This document shows, piece by piece, positions 24,520-32,503 of a DNA stretch of 64,000 nt (the stretch's first letter is position 1; each line of letters starts with the position of its first letter). This DNA comes from Halorussus salinus (GTDB lineage: Archaea > Halobacteriota > Halobacteria > Halobacteriales > Haladaptataceae), in contig NZ_SBIS02000007.1 in NCBI RefSeq assembly GCF_004765815.2, positions 434,001 through 498,000 on the forward strand, given 5' to 3'. A model generated the notes under the pieces. That model was not told the origin of the DNA. It did not search any database and saw only the letters and a list, made by a program, of their open reading frames with translations. The position numbers and the translations under genes are program-made.

Positions 24520-25206
24520 ATGAAATCGACGGGCGGAAGCGACGCACAGAAGCGCGCCGCGGGCGAGAGCGCGGCCGAGGCGGTCGAAGACGGCGCGGTC
24601 GTCGGACTCGGCACGGGTTCGACCGCGGCCCACGCGATTCGAGCCATCGGTCGGAAGGTCGATAGCGGCCTCGACGCGCGTGGAATCCCGACCTCGTTCC
24701 AGTCGCGAGAGTTGGCCAAGCGGGCCGGGGTGCCGCTCACGACGCTGGACGAGGAGTCCGCCGTGGACCTCGCCATCGACGGTGCCGACCAGTTCTCCGG
24801 CCCGCACCTCGTGAAGGGCGGCGGCGCGGCCCACGCCCGCGAGAAGATCGTGGACGCGGCCGCCGACCGCCTGCTGGTGGTCGCGGACCCGAGTAAGGCC
24901 GCCGACCGACTCGACCACTCGGTCCCCGTCGAGGTCCTGCCGGACGCGAGGACGACCGTCGCGGCGGAACTCCGCTCGCTCGGCGGGTCGCCGACGCTCC
25001 GGAGCGCCGAGCGCAAGGACGGCCCGGTCGTGACCGACAACGGGAACCTCGTGCTGGACTGCGATTTCGGCGAAATTCCGGCTCCGGCGGAACTCGCGGC
25101 CGACCTCGCACGACTCCCCGGCGCGGTCGAACACGGCCTGTTCGTCGGGATGGCCGACGAGATTCACGTCGGCCGCGAGGACGGCGTGGACGTAGAGGAG
25201 TTCTGA
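24520..25206 (+). CDS. rpiA: Ribose-5-phosphate isomerase A
   Basis: A 228-residue RpiA, interconverting ribose 5-phosphate and ribulose 5-phosphate for nucleotide synthesis. Active-site motifs are [12 protein letters not shown] (phosphate loop), DGADQFSG (catalytic Asp), [11 protein letters not shown] (catalytic Lys and Glu), and VLDC with DNGN near the C-terminus. It starts at ATG 24520, about 25 nt after a TATA-like ACTTTTCAC. Length fits the family. In haloarchaea, which lack an oxidative pentose phosphate pathway of the classical kind, this enzyme joins ribose metabolism to other routes. Confidence 0.95.
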   Translation: MKSTGGSDAQKRAAGESAAEAVEDGAVVGLGTGSTAAHAIRAIGRKVDSGLDARGIPTSFQSRELAKRAGVPLTTLDEESAVDLAIDGADQFSGPHLVKGGGAAHAREKIVDAAADRLLVVADPSKAADRLDHSVPVEVLPDARTTVAAELRSLGGSPTLRSAERKDGPVVTDNGNLVLDCDFGEIPAPAELAADLARLPGAVEHGLFVGMADEIHVGREDGVDVEEF

Positions 25207-25317
25207 GCGTATCCGCCCGACCCCGCGGACGCGCTCGGCGAACCAACCGCCGCGGCCGTACTCGGCGAATCGGCCGCCGTGGGTGGATGAAGGGGCCGTC
25301 CGGTCGCGTGCAGTTTA

Positions 25318-25375
25318 GTCGCTGGCCAGCCCCTATCCGACGCAACTACGTCCGTCGGATATGCTGGTCAGCGAC
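25318..25375. ncRNA. Long two-tier hairpin in the rpiA downstream gap
   Basis: Within the 337-nt gap 25207-25543, GTCGCTGGCCAGC (25318-25330) pairs with GCTGGTCAGCGAC (25363-25375), 13 bp with one G-U. Inside, ATCCGACG (25335-25342) pairs with CGTCGGAT (25353-25360) over a 10-nt loop. The stem is too long for a simple terminator and has no U-tract. It could be a small RNA, a processing site or a miniature mobile element. Nothing else was recognised in the gap. Confidence 0.4.
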
Positions 25376-25543
25376 CGCGAGCGGGCGGGGGCTTCGGAAG
25401 GCGACAACACGTCAATTTCGTAGTTAATACTCGGAGTTACATCGAGTACGAATCGAAGCGAGTCAGAAGCCACGACCGACGTATCGGAAGCTACGAGCTA
25501 CGGAGTATCTGGCGCAATAAAAGAAACGTAGCGGGTCCCCGGT

Positions 25544-25711
25544 TTACAGGTCGCGGGGCTGGACGGTCTTTCGGTCGTTGGCCTCGGCGCGGCGGGCAGC
25601 CTCGTCGAGGAGTTCGTCGACGCGGTCGTCGAGGGCGTCGTAGAAGTCCGACGCCACGTTCTTGTCGTCCAGTGCGTCCTTGACAGCTGCTTTGACGATG
25701 AGGTCTGCCAT
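25544..25711 (-). CDS. Short histone-fold protein (DUF1931-like)
   Basis: A 55-residue protein starting MADLIVKAAVKDALDDKNVA and ending KTVQPRDL. The pattern of a short helix, a long central helix (YDALDDRVDELLDEAARRAE) and a C-terminal R-K-T-V-x-x-x-D motif is that of a minimal histone fold. The last motif matches the L2/alpha3 region of archaeal histones and DUF1931 proteins. It is too acidic for strong non-specific DNA wrapping. A TATA-like TAATAAAG sits upstream near 25738. Whether it binds DNA is unknown. Confidence 0.8.
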   Translation of the reverse strand: MADLIVKAAVKDALDDKNVASDFYDALDDRVDELLDEAARRAEANDRKTVQPRDL

Positions 25712-25891
25712 ACGGACGTTCCTTTCCTGCCACTCCTAATAAAGCTTCTCAAATCTGCGGGCGAACGGGCCGCTGTCGTTCAATTCCCGGTCATCTATCA
25801 CAAAGGCCAAAAGCTATAAATACTATCGGGTTGTGTGCCACCGATTCCGCGGGTCGGAGGATAGGAGTACGTAGAGTGCCCAGAGTTGGAC

Positions 25892-26695
25892 ATGCGCGAA
25901 TTACTCGACGCAGTTGCGGCGGGCGAGGTGAGTCCGGCCGACGCCGAGGCGCGACTCTCCGGTTACGCGACCGACGAGGCGGGGCGGTTCGACGCCGCCC
26001 GAGAGACCCGACGAGGAGTCCCCGAAGCGATTCTGGGCGACGGCAAGACGCCCGACGAAACCGCGTCGCTGGCCGAGACCGCGGTCGAGACGACGGGACG
26101 GGCAATCGTGACGCGAACCGACGCCGACCAACAGCGGGCGGTCCGACGGCGGCTCGCCGACGACTACCCCGCGGCCGAGGTGACGGTCCACGAGCGGTCG
26201 GGCGTCGTGGTCGCCCACGCCGCGGACTTCGAGCCGCCGGACGTGGCCGCGACCGTCGGCGTCGTCACCGCGGGCACGAGCGACGCGATTCCCGCGGGCG
26301 AGGCCGCCCTCCTCGCCGAGGAGATGGGCGCGACCGTCGAGCGCGTCGAGGACGTGGGCGTCGCGGCGCTGACTCGTATCGTGGACCAACTCGACCGCCT
26401 GCGCCGGGCCGACGTGTTGGTCGTCGCGGCGGGCCGGGAGGGCGCGCTCCCGACCGTCGTCGCGGGACTGGTCGATACGCCCGTCATCGGCCTACCGGTC
26501 TCGACGGGCTACGGCTTCGGCGGCGAGGGCGAGGCCGCGCTGTCCGGGATGCTCCAGTCGTGTTCGGTCCTCTCGGTCGTCAACGTGGACGCCGGGTTCG
26601 TCGCGGGCGCGCAGGCCGGACTAATCGCCAGAGCGGTCGGCAGTGGCGGAGACGAATCGACCGGCGACTCGCGCGACGAGACCGCGAACGAATAA
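25892..26695 (+). CDS. larB: Nickel-pincer cofactor biosynthesis carboxylase LarB
   Basis: A 267-residue LarB, which carboxylates and hydrolyses nicotinic acid adenine dinucleotide to start nickel-pincer cofactor synthesis. The N-terminal helical segment (MRELLDAVAAGEVSPADAEA) precedes a PurE-like domain with VGVVTAGTSDAIPAGEAA, REGALPTVVAGLVDTPVIGL, PVSTGYGFGGEGEAAL and CSVLSVVNVDAGFVAGA. ATG 25892 is preferred to a TTG six bases upstream. larE is in this window at 11154 but not adjacent; larC and a LarA-type enzyme are not seen here. Confidence 0.93.
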   Translation: MRELLDAVAAGEVSPADAEARLSGYATDEAGRFDAARETRRGVPEAILGDGKTPDETASLAETAVETTGRAIVTRTDADQQRAVRRRLADDYPAAEVTVHERSGVVVAHAADFEPPDVAATVGVVTAGTSDAIPAGEAALLAEEMGATVERVEDVGVAALTRIVDQLDRLRRADVLVVAAGREGALPTVVAGLVDTPVIGLPVSTGYGFGGEGEAALSGMLQSCSVLSVVNVDAGFVAGAQAGLIARAVGSGGDESTGDSRDETANE

Positions 26696-26893
26696 TCTCG
26701 CTCGACACGTCGTCTTACCTCGATACAACGCGTTATTACAATCCGGATATTTGAATTGTGGCCTCGAAATTGAAGCACAATTATCGAAAACGTTCTTTGC
26801 GTTTCCCAAAAAGAGATTTGGACTTGGGAAGGATTTTTAGTAGTGGGGCGCGAAGGGTGAAGTACTGGCAGCGACCCTGCCAGATGAAACCCA

Positions 26894-27049
26894 ATGCCAA
26901 AGTGTGACCACTGTGGCGCGCACATCTCCGAGCGATTCGTCCGCGTGTTTGCCGACGAGGACGGCCACGTGCGAGCGTGCGTCTCGTGTTCGGCGAACGC
27001 TGGAATCGCAGAAGTCGCGCGCCAACGCGCCAGAGAGGCGAGAGCATAG
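26894..27049 (+). CDS. Small zinc-finger protein (DUF7563-like)
   Basis: A 51-residue protein with two CxxC pairs: MPKCDHCGAHISERFVRVFA and RACVSCSANAGIAEV. It should fold around one zinc ion. Such very small two-knuckle zinc-finger proteins are abundant in haloarchaea, and some affect biofilm formation or stress responses. A small stem-loop, CTGGCAG/CTGCCAG at 26865-26883, lies just before the ATG. The 198-nt stretch after larB is unusually AT-rich and otherwise empty. Confidence 0.8.
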   Translation: MPKCDHCGAHISERFVRVFADEDGHVRACVSCSANAGIAEVARQRAREARA

Positions 27050-27106
27050 CCCGTCAACCGGGCGGGAATCGAAACAATAAGAACCACCACGCGAAGCCTG
27101 TAAGGC

Positions 27107-27370
27107 GTGCCGGTCCACTACTGGGTCTACGTGATCGAGTGTGCCGACGACAGTTTTTACACGGGGTATACCACCGACGTAGAGCGACGCGTCCGCGAAC
27201 ACGACCGCGGCGAGGGCGCGAAGTACACGCGCGGACGAACTCCAGTCGAGTTGGTCCACACCGAGGAGTTCGACTCGAAATCGGCGGCGATGTCCCGCGA
27301 GTACGAAATCAAACAGCTCTCGCGTCGCCGGAAAGAGGAGCTAATCGAGGCGGACGCCGACGCCGAGTAG
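27107..27370 (+). CDS. GIY-YIG nuclease superfamily protein
   Basis: An 87-residue single-domain GIY-YIG protein of the UPF0213/YhbQ type. [17 protein letters not shown] holds the two Tyr of the YV-x-YTG form of the motif; [20 protein letters not shown] carries the catalytic Arg and the following Tyr; and the Glu is in [19 protein letters not shown]. Bacterial relatives cleave DNA in repair contexts. The start is GTG 27107, as no ATG is available. It is convergent with the SDR gene, 3 nt apart. Confidence 0.9.
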   Translation: MPVHYWVYVIECADDSFYTGYTTDVERRVREHDRGEGAKYTRGRTPVELVHTEEFDSKSAAMSREYEIKQLSRRRKEELIEADADAE

Positions 27371-27373
27371 CTC

Positions 27374-28270
27374 TCAGTCGTCCAGCGGGTCGCCCTCGGG
27401 CACCGACTCGGGAAGTCCGACCAGTTCGGCGCTTCGCTCCCACAGTCGCCGTCGGAGGTCGGCGTCGTCGGCCGCGCTGGCCGCCGCCGACCGCTCTTTC
27501 CGGTCGAAGTACGCGCCCGACACGTCGGCCACTTCGTCACTCGTGACGAGGTAGACCAGTGCCTCGGCCGCACCCTCGACGCTCTCGAAGGGGCCGACCG
27601 GCGCGACGCTGGCGACGAGGGCGGCCGCGCTCGTGAACAGCTTCGAGAACCCGGTCGCGTTCCGCACGAGGTCGGTGTTCGGAATCCACCCCGGATGGAC
27701 GCAGTTGGCGGTGACGCCGGTCCCGTCGAGTCGGGCGGCCAACTCGCGGGTGAACAGCACGTTCGCCAGCTTCGAGTCGGCGTAGGCGTCGAGACCGTCG
27801 AACTCGTCGCCGCGGACGACCGCTTCGAGGTCCGCGAGCGAGCCGTCCTCGTGGAGCGCGCTACTGGTGGTAACGACTCGTGCGGGCGCGCTCTCGCGCA
27901 GGCGCGAGGAGAGCAGGTTCGTCAGCAGGAACGGCGCGAGGTGGTTGACCGCGAACGTGAACTCGACGCCCTCCGCGGTCCGGCGCTCGCTCTGGGAGGT
28001 CCCGGCGTTGTTCACCAGCGCGTCGAGGCGGTCGTAGTCTGCTCGGACCTCGCGGGCCAGTCGGCGGACCTCCTCGAAGTCCGCGAAGTCCGCGCGGTAG
28101 AACTCGCCGTCGCCGTCGGGGTGGGCGTCCCGAACCGCCGAGCGGACTTCCGCTCCGGCCTCGCGGTCCCGGCCGGTGAACAGGACGGTACAGCCACGGT
28201 CGGCGAGGCGGAGGGCGGCCTCGCGGCCGATGCCGCTCGTTCCACCGGTCAGGAGGACGACGTGAGTCAC
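27374..28270 (-). CDS. Short-chain dehydrogenase/reductase
   Basis: A 298-residue SDR with the cofactor motif TGGTSGIG (residues 8-15), structural NNAG, catalytic Ser in TTSSALHED, and catalytic Tyr and Lys in YADSKLAN. It resembles the retinol dehydrogenase/WW-domain oxidoreductase branch and should reduce or oxidise a hydrophobic carbonyl or alcohol using NADP(H). It lies 6 nt after the flavin reductase gene and is the last gene of a P450-flavin reductase-SDR run on one strand, which suggests a shared oxidative pathway. The substrate is unknown. Confidence 0.9.
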   Translation of the reverse strand: MTHVVLLTGGTSGIGREAALRLADRGCTVLFTGRDREAGAEVRSAVRDAHPDGDGEFYRADFADFEEVRRLAREVRADYDRLDALVNNAGTSQSERRTAEGVEFTFAVNHLAPFLLTNLLSSRLRESAPARVVTTSSALHEDGSLADLEAVVRGDEFDGLDAYADSKLANVLFTRELAARLDGTGVTANCVHPGWIPNTDLVRNATGFSKLFTSAAALVASVAPVGPFESVEGAAEALVYLVTSDEVADVSGAYFDRKERSAAASAADDADLRRRLWERSAELVGLPESVPEGDPLDD

Positions 28271-28276
28271 GGCGAA

Positions 28277-28918
28277 TCAGTCGTCGGCGTCGGCCTCGGT
28301 CTGTCCGGCGTCCGCGTCGGTCTGTCCGCCGTCGGCCTCCGCGCTCGCGGTCTCGTCGATTCCGGCGTCCGGCGCGGTCACGTCCGGGTGGATGAAGGCG
28401 TACTCGACGGCCTGCTGGCCGAGCTTTCGGACGCGCTCTTCGATGTCCTCGTCGGTTATCTCGCCGTCTTCTATCTTGTTCCGGGCGCTCCGGATGCCGA
28501 CCTGATGGGGCAGGACCCACGCGTGGACCCCGCGGGCGGTCACGCGCATGTGGTCGAGCGTGCTGGCGAACGACCCGCCTCCGGCCGACGCCAGCAGGCC
28601 GACCGTGGTGTCCTCGTACTCGTCGAAGCTACAGTAGTCGTGGACGTTCCGGAACGCCGAGGAGTACGACCCGTGGTAGACGGGGCTCCCCCACAGAACC
28701 GTGTCGGCCTCTCGAATCTTGCGCTTGAGTTCGGTCGCGGCCTCGGGTTCCTCCTCGTCGGGGTCGAAGACGGGTAGGTCGTACTCGCGCACGTCCAGCA
28801 GTTCGGTGTCGGCACCGCGCTCGGCCGCCGCGTCAAGGGCGTGTTGCAGGGCGACGCGGGTGTAGCTTCCGTCGCGCATGCTCCCGGCGAGCGCCACGAC
28901 GACAGGGGTTCCGTTCAT
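28277..28918 (-). CDS. NADPH-dependent FMN reductase family flavoprotein
   Basis: A 213-residue flavodoxin-fold protein. VALAGSMRDGSYTRVALQHA holds the FMN phosphate loop, and DTVLWGSPVYHGSYSSAFRN and LASAGGGSFASTLDHMR line the flavin ring. The last 30 residues are a Thr/Ala/Asp-rich, repeated tail (DGGQTDADAGQTEADADD). The family reduces FMN, quinones, azo compounds or chromate with NADPH. Start at ATG 28918. It lies 80 nt after the P450 gene and 6 nt before the SDR gene, so electron supply to a shared pathway is plausible but unproven. Confidence 0.9.
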   Translation of the reverse strand: MNGTPVVVALAGSMRDGSYTRVALQHALDAAAERGADTELLDVREYDLPVFDPDEEEPEAATELKRKIREADTVLWGSPVYHGSYSSAFRNVHDYCSFDEYEDTTVGLLASAGGGSFASTLDHMRVTARGVHAWVLPHQVGIRSARNKIEDGEITDEDIEERVRKLGQQAVEYAFIHPDVTAPDAGIDETASAEADGGQTDADAGQTEADADD

Positions 28919-28998
28919 CTTGACCGATTCTAGGGGGCTGAGTAGGAAAACAGTTTCCGGAACGGCATTTTTGTAACTAAAACTACACGGTGATGAGG

Positions 28999-30318
28999 TC
29001 ACCGACGCCGGGTCGTCACCGGCACGTCGCCCTTCGGTTGGAGCGTGACCGCCGCCGAGAGTTCGAGGTCGCCGTAGTCCCTGTCGAGCGTCCACTCGGA
29101 CGCCATCGTCGCCAGCACGAGTTGGGCCTCGGTCATGGCGAACTGCTGGCCGATGCACCGGCGCGGTCCGCCGCCGAAGGGGAAGAAGGCGTACTCGGGG
29201 CGGTCCGCGCTCGCTTCGCCGTCGAGGAACCGCTCCGGGCGGAACTCCTCGGGGTCGTCCCAGAACCGGTCGTCGCGGTGGAGGACCCACGTGGGCAGGA
29301 CGACCAGCGACCCCTCCGGGACCTCGTAGTCGCCGAAGGTCACGTCTTCGGTCGGTTCGCGGCGAATCTCGTGGGCGGGCGGGTAGAGGCGCATCGCCTC
29401 CTCGACCACCGCCTCGGCGTACTCGAACTCGAACACGTCCTCGATGGTCGGGCGCTCGTCCACGACTTCGGCGAGTTCCTCGTGGAGTCGCGCCTCGGCC
29501 TCGGGGTTGCGCGACAGCAGGTCCCAGACGTACGTCAGGGTGAGCGCGGTCGTCTCGTGGCCCGCGAACAGGAACGTCAGCATCTCGTCGCGTATCTGCT
29601 CGTCGGCCATCTCGGCGTCGGAGTCCAGCAACATCGCCAGCAGGTCCTCGCGGTCGGTGTCGGCGCGTCGGCGCTCTTCGAGGAGGTCGTACACCTGCGC
29701 GTCGAGGTGGTCGAGCGCCCGGTCGGCCCGCCGGAGGAACGGCACGGGTGCCCAGTCTGGTGCGAGGAAGGTGACGGGCTGGTTCTGCGGTTTCAGCGGT
29801 TCCTGCATCGCTTCCACGGCGTCGTAGATACCGCGGGCCGCCAAGTCGATGTCCTCGCCGAACATCGCCTCAACCAGAATTTCGAGCGTCGTGCGCATCA
29901 TCTCCTCGCGGAGGTCCACGGTCGCGCCGTCGCGCCAGCCCTCGATGGTGTCTTCGGTCCGCGAGACCATGATTTCGGCGTAGTTCTTGATGTGGCTCAT
30001 GAAGAACGCCGGTTGGATTGCCTCGCGCTGGCGCTCCCAGCGGTCGCCGCCGCTGGTGAGCAGGCCGTCACCGACTATCTCCCGAAGTTTGTCCGTACTG
30101 CTATCGTGTTTCGGAAACGTGTCGGTGTCCTCCAGCACGCGCTTCACGTCGGCGGGGTCGGTCAGCATGTAGGCGTCCCAGCCGATTATCTCGAAGTTGA
30201 CGACCCGGCCGTACTCGTCGGCGCACTCCTCGCGGAACTCGCAGGGGTCGCGCGCCCACTGGTGAGTGTTTCCGAGTACTGGAAGGCCGCGCGGTCCCGG
30301 TGGTGATTGCGTCGTCAT
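28999..30318 (-). CDS. Cytochrome P450
   Basis: A 439-residue P450 monooxygenase. The I-helix oxygen motif is AGHETTALTL (about residue 250), the K-helix EXXR is EEAMRLYP, and the heme-thiolate motif is FGGGPRRCIGQQFA (Cys about residue 387). It has no membrane anchor and no fused reductase, so it needs separate electron carriers; the flavin reductase gene 80 nt downstream is one candidate. It looks like soluble class I haloarchaeal P450s near CYP174-type enzymes. The HTH-10 regulator is divergent, 86 nt away. The substrate is unknown. Confidence 0.94.
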   Translation of the reverse strand: MTTQSPPGPRGLPVLGNTHQWARDPCEFREECADEYGRVVNFEIIGWDAYMLTDPADVKRVLEDTDTFPKHDSSTDKLREIVGDGLLTSGGDRWERQREAIQPAFFMSHIKNYAEIMVSRTEDTIEGWRDGATVDLREEMMRTTLEILVEAMFGEDIDLAARGIYDAVEAMQEPLKPQNQPVTFLAPDWAPVPFLRRADRALDHLDAQVYDLLEERRRADTDREDLLAMLLDSDAEMADEQIRDEMLTFLFAGHETTALTLTYVWDLLSRNPEAEARLHEELAEVVDERPTIEDVFEFEYAEAVVEEAMRLYPPAHEIRREPTEDVTFGDYEVPEGSLVVLPTWVLHRDDRFWDDPEEFRPERFLDGEASADRPEYAFFPFGGGPRRCIGQQFAMTEAQLVLATMASEWTLDRDYGDLELSAAVTLQPKGDVPVTTRRR

Positions 30319-30404
30319 GTTCGAAGAGAGGAGCCAGTCGGCCCTGACTCTACTGCCGTGAATCCACGGTCTCTTTATCAGGGTCGGCGTAGACGGACAC
30401 GGTA

Positions 30405-31064
30405 ATGCGGTACGCGCGAGTCCGAGTCACGCCGACCGAGGGAGCGGGCGACCACCCGCTGGGTGCGCGCCTCGCGGAGGTCGAGGGCGTCGAACGAAAG
30501 CGAGTCCACCGCATCGAACTGCTGGACGACGGCACCGGCCTGTTGCTCGCGGAGGCCAGCGGCGACCGGGAGCGATACGAGGAGCTTCTCGCCGACAGCG
30601 AGTTCGTCCACGACTACGCCGTCACCGGGGCCGAGGGCGACTGGTACGCCTACGTCCACTTCGAGCCGAACGAGCGCGTCGAGGGGACCCTCGCCGAGTT
30701 CCGCGACTCGGAGCTGATGATAGAGATGCCCATCGAGGCGTTGCCCGACGGCGTGCGCGAGATTACGTTCGTCGGCGACGAGGCGGCCTTCGCCGACGCG
30801 GTGCCGACCGACACGGACTACTACGAGGTCGAACTGCTGGAGACCGGCGAGCGCCCGCCGCGGGCCGACGACCTGTTCGCCTGCCTCACCGAGCGCCAGC
30901 GGGAGGTGCTTTCCGCCGCGCTCGAACTGGGTTACTACGAGGACCCACGACAGGCGACCCACGGCGAGGTGGCCGCCGAACTCGGCGTCTCGCCGAGTAC
31001 CGCGGGCGAACACCTCCGGAAGATAGAGTCGCGGGTGTTCGCGCAGTTCGCCCGCGAGCGGTGA
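30405..31064 (+). CDS. HTH-10 (bacterio-opsin activator-like) transcriptional regulator
   Basis: A 219-residue regulator. An N-terminal alpha/beta sensor-like domain of about 155 residues precedes a C-terminal HTH-10 domain: LTERQREVLSAALELGYYED, then THGEVAAELGVSPSTAGEHLRKIE. These Bat/DmsR-type proteins often regulate a neighbouring operon. This one diverges from the P450-flavin reductase-SDR run, making those genes the likely target. No PAS or GAF domain is seen. Start at ATG 30405. Confidence 0.9.
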   Translation: MRYARVRVTPTEGAGDHPLGARLAEVEGVERKRVHRIELLDDGTGLLLAEASGDRERYEELLADSEFVHDYAVTGAEGDWYAYVHFEPNERVEGTLAEFRDSELMIEMPIEALPDGVREITFVGDEAAFADAVPTDTDYYEVELLETGERPPRADDLFACLTERQREVLSAALELGYYEDPRQATHGEVAAELGVSPSTAGEHLRKIESRVFAQFARER

Positions 31065-31071
31065 GGAGGGC

Positions 31072-31131
31072 GACGAGGGCGGTGTGGCCGACGAGGGCGA
31101 TGTGGCCGACGAGGGCAATGTGGCCGACGAG
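31072..31131 (+). repeat. 18-bp tandem repeat, 3.3 units
   Basis: GACGAGGGCGGTGTGGCC is followed by two near-copies (GGCGAT and GGCAAT variants) and a partial fourth unit. It lies directly between the stop of the HTH-10 gene and the stop of the convergent MFS gene. It looks like slippage of coding-like sequence past the stop codon. A terminator role is possible but has no support. Confidence 0.6.
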
Positions 31132-32379
31132 TCAGTCCGCTGGCTCCTCGCTCCTCGCGGGTCGGTCGGCGAACGGCGACGCGCCCGCGAGGAGGGCCGC
31201 CGACCCGACCACCAGAATCGCCCCGAAGAGACCGATGGTCGGGACGATGCCGAGCGCGTCGGCGAGTCGGCCCGCGCCGAGTTCGAAGGGGATGGTGACG
31301 ACGTTGTAGACCATCCCCGCCGCGCTCAGGACAGTCGCGCGTCCGACCGACTCCACGTGGTCGTTGATGTACTGGTTAGCCAGCGGCATCGTCACGCCGC
31401 GGGCGGCCCGCATGACGAGGAAGACCGGAATCGCCGTCGCCGGAACGAGGGCGACGCCGACGAACAGCGCGCCGAGGAGGACCGGCGCGAGCGCGAACCA
31501 CCGGCGGATGCCGACGACCGACCGAATCAGGTCGGTCCGGTAGCTGACCGCCGCGGCGACCGCGGTGAATCCGCCGTAGAGCCACCCGAGCGCGCCGACC
31601 GACAGGCCGAGCGTCTCGACGCCGAACGGTTGGACGAAGAAGTTGACGCCCCAGTAGACGCCGACGAACAGGCCGAGGTAGGGCACGAACGACCGGAGCG
31701 GCGGCTTCGAGAACTCCTCGCGGACGATAGGGAGCGCATCTACCACGGTGAACTGGTCGTCACCGTCGTCGATGTCTCCGTCGTCAGTGTCCGCCGAAGT
31801 ATTTCGTCCGGGCGTCGATTCGGGAAACGACAGCAGGACGGGGACGCTCAGGGCAGTCACGCACGCCGAGGAGAGGTAGGCCGCGGGCATCCACGCGTCG
31901 GCGATGTAGCCGCCGAGGATGCCGGTCGCGCCGGTCACGACGTACATCACGGCGTTGCCCCGGCCCCTGACCGCCGCGAAGTCGTCTTCGTCCATCCGTG
32001 CTTTCAGCGTGTCGTAGAGCCACGCGTCGGCGGTGCCCGACCGGAACGTCGAGGCGAACGCCCAGAACCCCATCACGACCGCGAAGTGGACGAACTCGCT
32101 GGAGGCGGCCATCGCCACCTGCGCGACGGTGATGAGTACGCTGGCGAGGAGCAGGCTGTTCCGACGACCGATGCGGTCGCCGACGATGCCGGTCGGAATC
32201 TCGAACAGGAGGAGTCCGGCCCACCAAATCGCGTCCACGGCACCCACGAGCGCGTAGGACTCGACGTTGACCTCGATGTAGTAGTACCAGATGGGCGTCG
32301 TGAATCCGGCGGCCATCGCCGCCCGATAGAGGTAGTACTTCGCGACGTGGCCGGTCGGGAGTCTCCTCGCGGGCCTCAC
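31132..32379 (-). CDS. MFS transporter
   Basis: A 415-residue major facilitator with 12 predicted helices. The loop between helices 2 and 3 has the MFS signature GIVGDRIGRRNSLLLAS. A cytoplasmic acidic central loop is present (DTDDGDIDDGDD). The first helix begins VAKYYLYRAAMAAGFTTPIW. I take GTG 32379 as the start, because that helix needs the residues before the first internal Met. It diverges from the phosphohexomutase gene (124 nt). It resembles drug/sugar efflux MFS proteins, but the substrate is unknown. Confidence 0.88.
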   Translation of the reverse strand: MRPARRLPTGHVAKYYLYRAAMAAGFTTPIWYYYIEVNVESYALVGAVDAIWWAGLLLFEIPTGIVGDRIGRRNSLLLASVLITVAQVAMAASSEFVHFAVVMGFWAFASTFRSGTADAWLYDTLKARMDEDDFAAVRGRGNAVMYVVTGATGILGGYIADAWMPAAYLSSACVTALSVPVLLSFPESTPGRNTSADTDDGDIDDGDDQFTVVDALPIVREEFSKPPLRSFVPYLGLFVGVYWGVNFFVQPFGVETLGLSVGALGWLYGGFTAVAAAVSYRTDLIRSVVGIRRWFALAPVLLGALFVGVALVPATAIPVFLVMRAARGVTMPLANQYINDHVESVGRATVLSAAGMVYNVVTIPFELGAGRLADALGIVPTIGLFGAILVVGSAALLAGASPFADRPARSEEPAD

Positions 32380-32503
32380 GCTCGGCCCTACAGAGTCAGC
32401 GTACAAAACTGTCAGCGGAAGCTCGTTTTTGTAGAAAAATCTACTATTTCGTGAGAGGGCACCACGCGGTGGTTTTTTCGGCGGGCGTAGCGACCCTTGG
32501 AGT

